DNA from: Rhizobium halophilum
Lineage (GTDB): Bacteria > Pseudomonadota > Alphaproteobacteria > Rhizobiales > Rhizobiaceae
Direction of reading: 5' to 3'
Length of the DNA: 64,000 nt
Assembly: GCF_021648825.1 (NCBI RefSeq)
Contig: NZ_JAKJHS010000002.1
Location: 310,001-374,000 of the forward strand
Shown here: positions 63,580-64,000 of the stretch, piece by piece
Layout of the letters: each line of letters opens with the position of its first letter
How positions within the stretch are numbered: the stretch's first letter is position 1
Position numbers and translations under genes: made by a program
Notes under the pieces: model-generated
Seen by the model: only the letters and a program-made list of their open reading frames with translations
Told to the model about the DNA's origin: nothing
The model's database searches: none

Positions 63580-64000
63580 TCAACCGCTCTGCTTCTGCCA
63601 TTTGCGGATCAGCCGCTCGCGCTTCAGGCGCGACAGGCGCTTCAGCCAGAAGATCCCATCCAACTGATCAATCTCGTGCTGGATGCACACGGCATGGAAG
63701 CCTTGCGCATCCTCCTCATGCGGCCTGCCTTCGAAGTCTTGGAAGCGAACGCGGAGGGAGGCACGCCGCTCCACATCCTCGATATAACCAGGCATGGAGA
63801 CGCTGCCTTCCTGATGGCGCACGGTCTCCGGGCCGAAGGAGAGGATTTCGGGGTTCACGTAGAACAGCGGATCGCCGGGCGTAAGCTCCAGCACGAAGAG
63901 CCGCTGCAGAATCCCGACGTGCGCGGCCGTCATGCCGACACCCGGCGCTGCCCGCATCGTCTCCAGCAGGTCATGGGCGAGCTGCCGGAGAGCCGCGTCG
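63580..64000 (-). CDS. Peptide deformylase-like protein lacking canonical metal ligands (partial)
   Basis: The visible C-terminal 140 residues follow the deformylase order: APGVGMTAAHVGI (motif 1, usually G.GLAA.Q), RHQEGSVSMPGY (motif 2, usually EGCLS with a metal-binding cysteine), and CIQHEIDQLDGIFWLKRLS (motif 3, usually HEXDHL). The cysteine is serine and the second histidine is glutamine, so two of three metal ligands are missing. The frame stays open to the right edge, so the N-terminus and start are outside the window. An internal ATG at 63957 would make a short protein. Confidence 0.8.
   Translation of the reverse strand, partial: DAALRQLAHDLLETMRAAPGVGMTAAHVGILQRLFVLELTPGDPLFYVNPEILSFGPETVRHQEGSVSMPGYIEDVERRASLRVRFQDFEGRPHEEDAQGFHAVCIQHEIDQLDGIFWLKRLSRLKRERLIRKWQKQSG

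Overview
The window is about 64 kb of high-GC chromosomal DNA from an alphaproteobacterium of the order Hyphomicrobiales, most likely the family Rhizobiaceae (Sinorhizobium, Rhizobium or Agrobacterium relatives). The evidence is the CckA cell-cycle kinase, a DksA of the rhizobial type, class II DAHP synthase, a BluB gene behind a cobalamin riboswitch, an ATP synthase zeta inhibitor (DUF1476), a two-domain malic enzyme, a recA upstream region with a TTG-N11-CAA SOS motif, and a giant protein that matches the growth pole ring protein (GPR/RgsE) of polar-growing Rhizobiaceae. It reads as core chromosome: I see no insertion sequence, prophage, CRISPR array, rRNA or tRNA.

Layout, left to right. 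1-13.5 kb: a Flp-pilus TadG-like gene broken by a frameshift and cut by the left edge; class II DAHP synthase; a GFA-family protein; an LTA-synthase-like phosphoglycerol transferase; a TolB-like propeller; cobalamin riboswitch and bluB; a secreted hypothetical; malic enzyme; an LpxH-like phosphoesterase; an MFS permease; dipeptide epimerase. 13.5-17.6 kb: an Mla-type phospholipid transport operon (STAS-permease, ATPase, MCE protein, lipoprotein). 17.6-24 kb: the 2,103-residue GPR/RgsE-like protein with an 80-residue tandem repeat. 24.4-31.5 kb: degenerate Hpt protein, ferredoxin, DUF922 protein, the folP-folB-folK operon, a secreted protein, and SixA-YcjX-YcjF.

31.7-40.2 kb: dksA, a FliO-like protein, cckA, a psuK-psuG-EamA operon, recA. 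40.3-46.5 kb: alaS, ttcA, an inositol-phosphatase family gene, a Bcr/CflA-type exporter, CGFS glutaredoxin. 46.6-55.6 kb: bolA, then purine genes (purL, purQ, purS, purC, later purB) with a small coiled-coil ORF and a lipoprotein gene interleaved, plus the zeta inhibitor, an RBBP9-type hydrolase and a DUF2189 membrane protein. 55.6-64 kb: rpe, an orphan periplasmic binding protein, then a tightly packed operon of flavin reductase, MoxR/CoxD ATPase, CoxE VWA protein, a two-gene XdhC and a MoeA-like/MocA fusion (maturation of a molybdenum hydroxylase), then a BON protein and a degenerate peptide deformylase cut by the right edge.

Functional themes are envelope maintenance and polar growth (Mla, GPR, LtaS-like, LpxH-like), cell-cycle and stress control (CckA, DksA, RecA), one-carbon and purine biosynthesis (fol, pur), and cofactor assembly (B12 lower ligand, Fe-S trafficking by Grx/BolA, molybdenum cofactor). 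The points most worth a second look are the tandem-repeat array in the GPR-like protein, the Mo-hydroxylase maturation operon without structural genes in view, the deformylase lacking two metal ligands, and the Hpt-like protein lacking its histidine.
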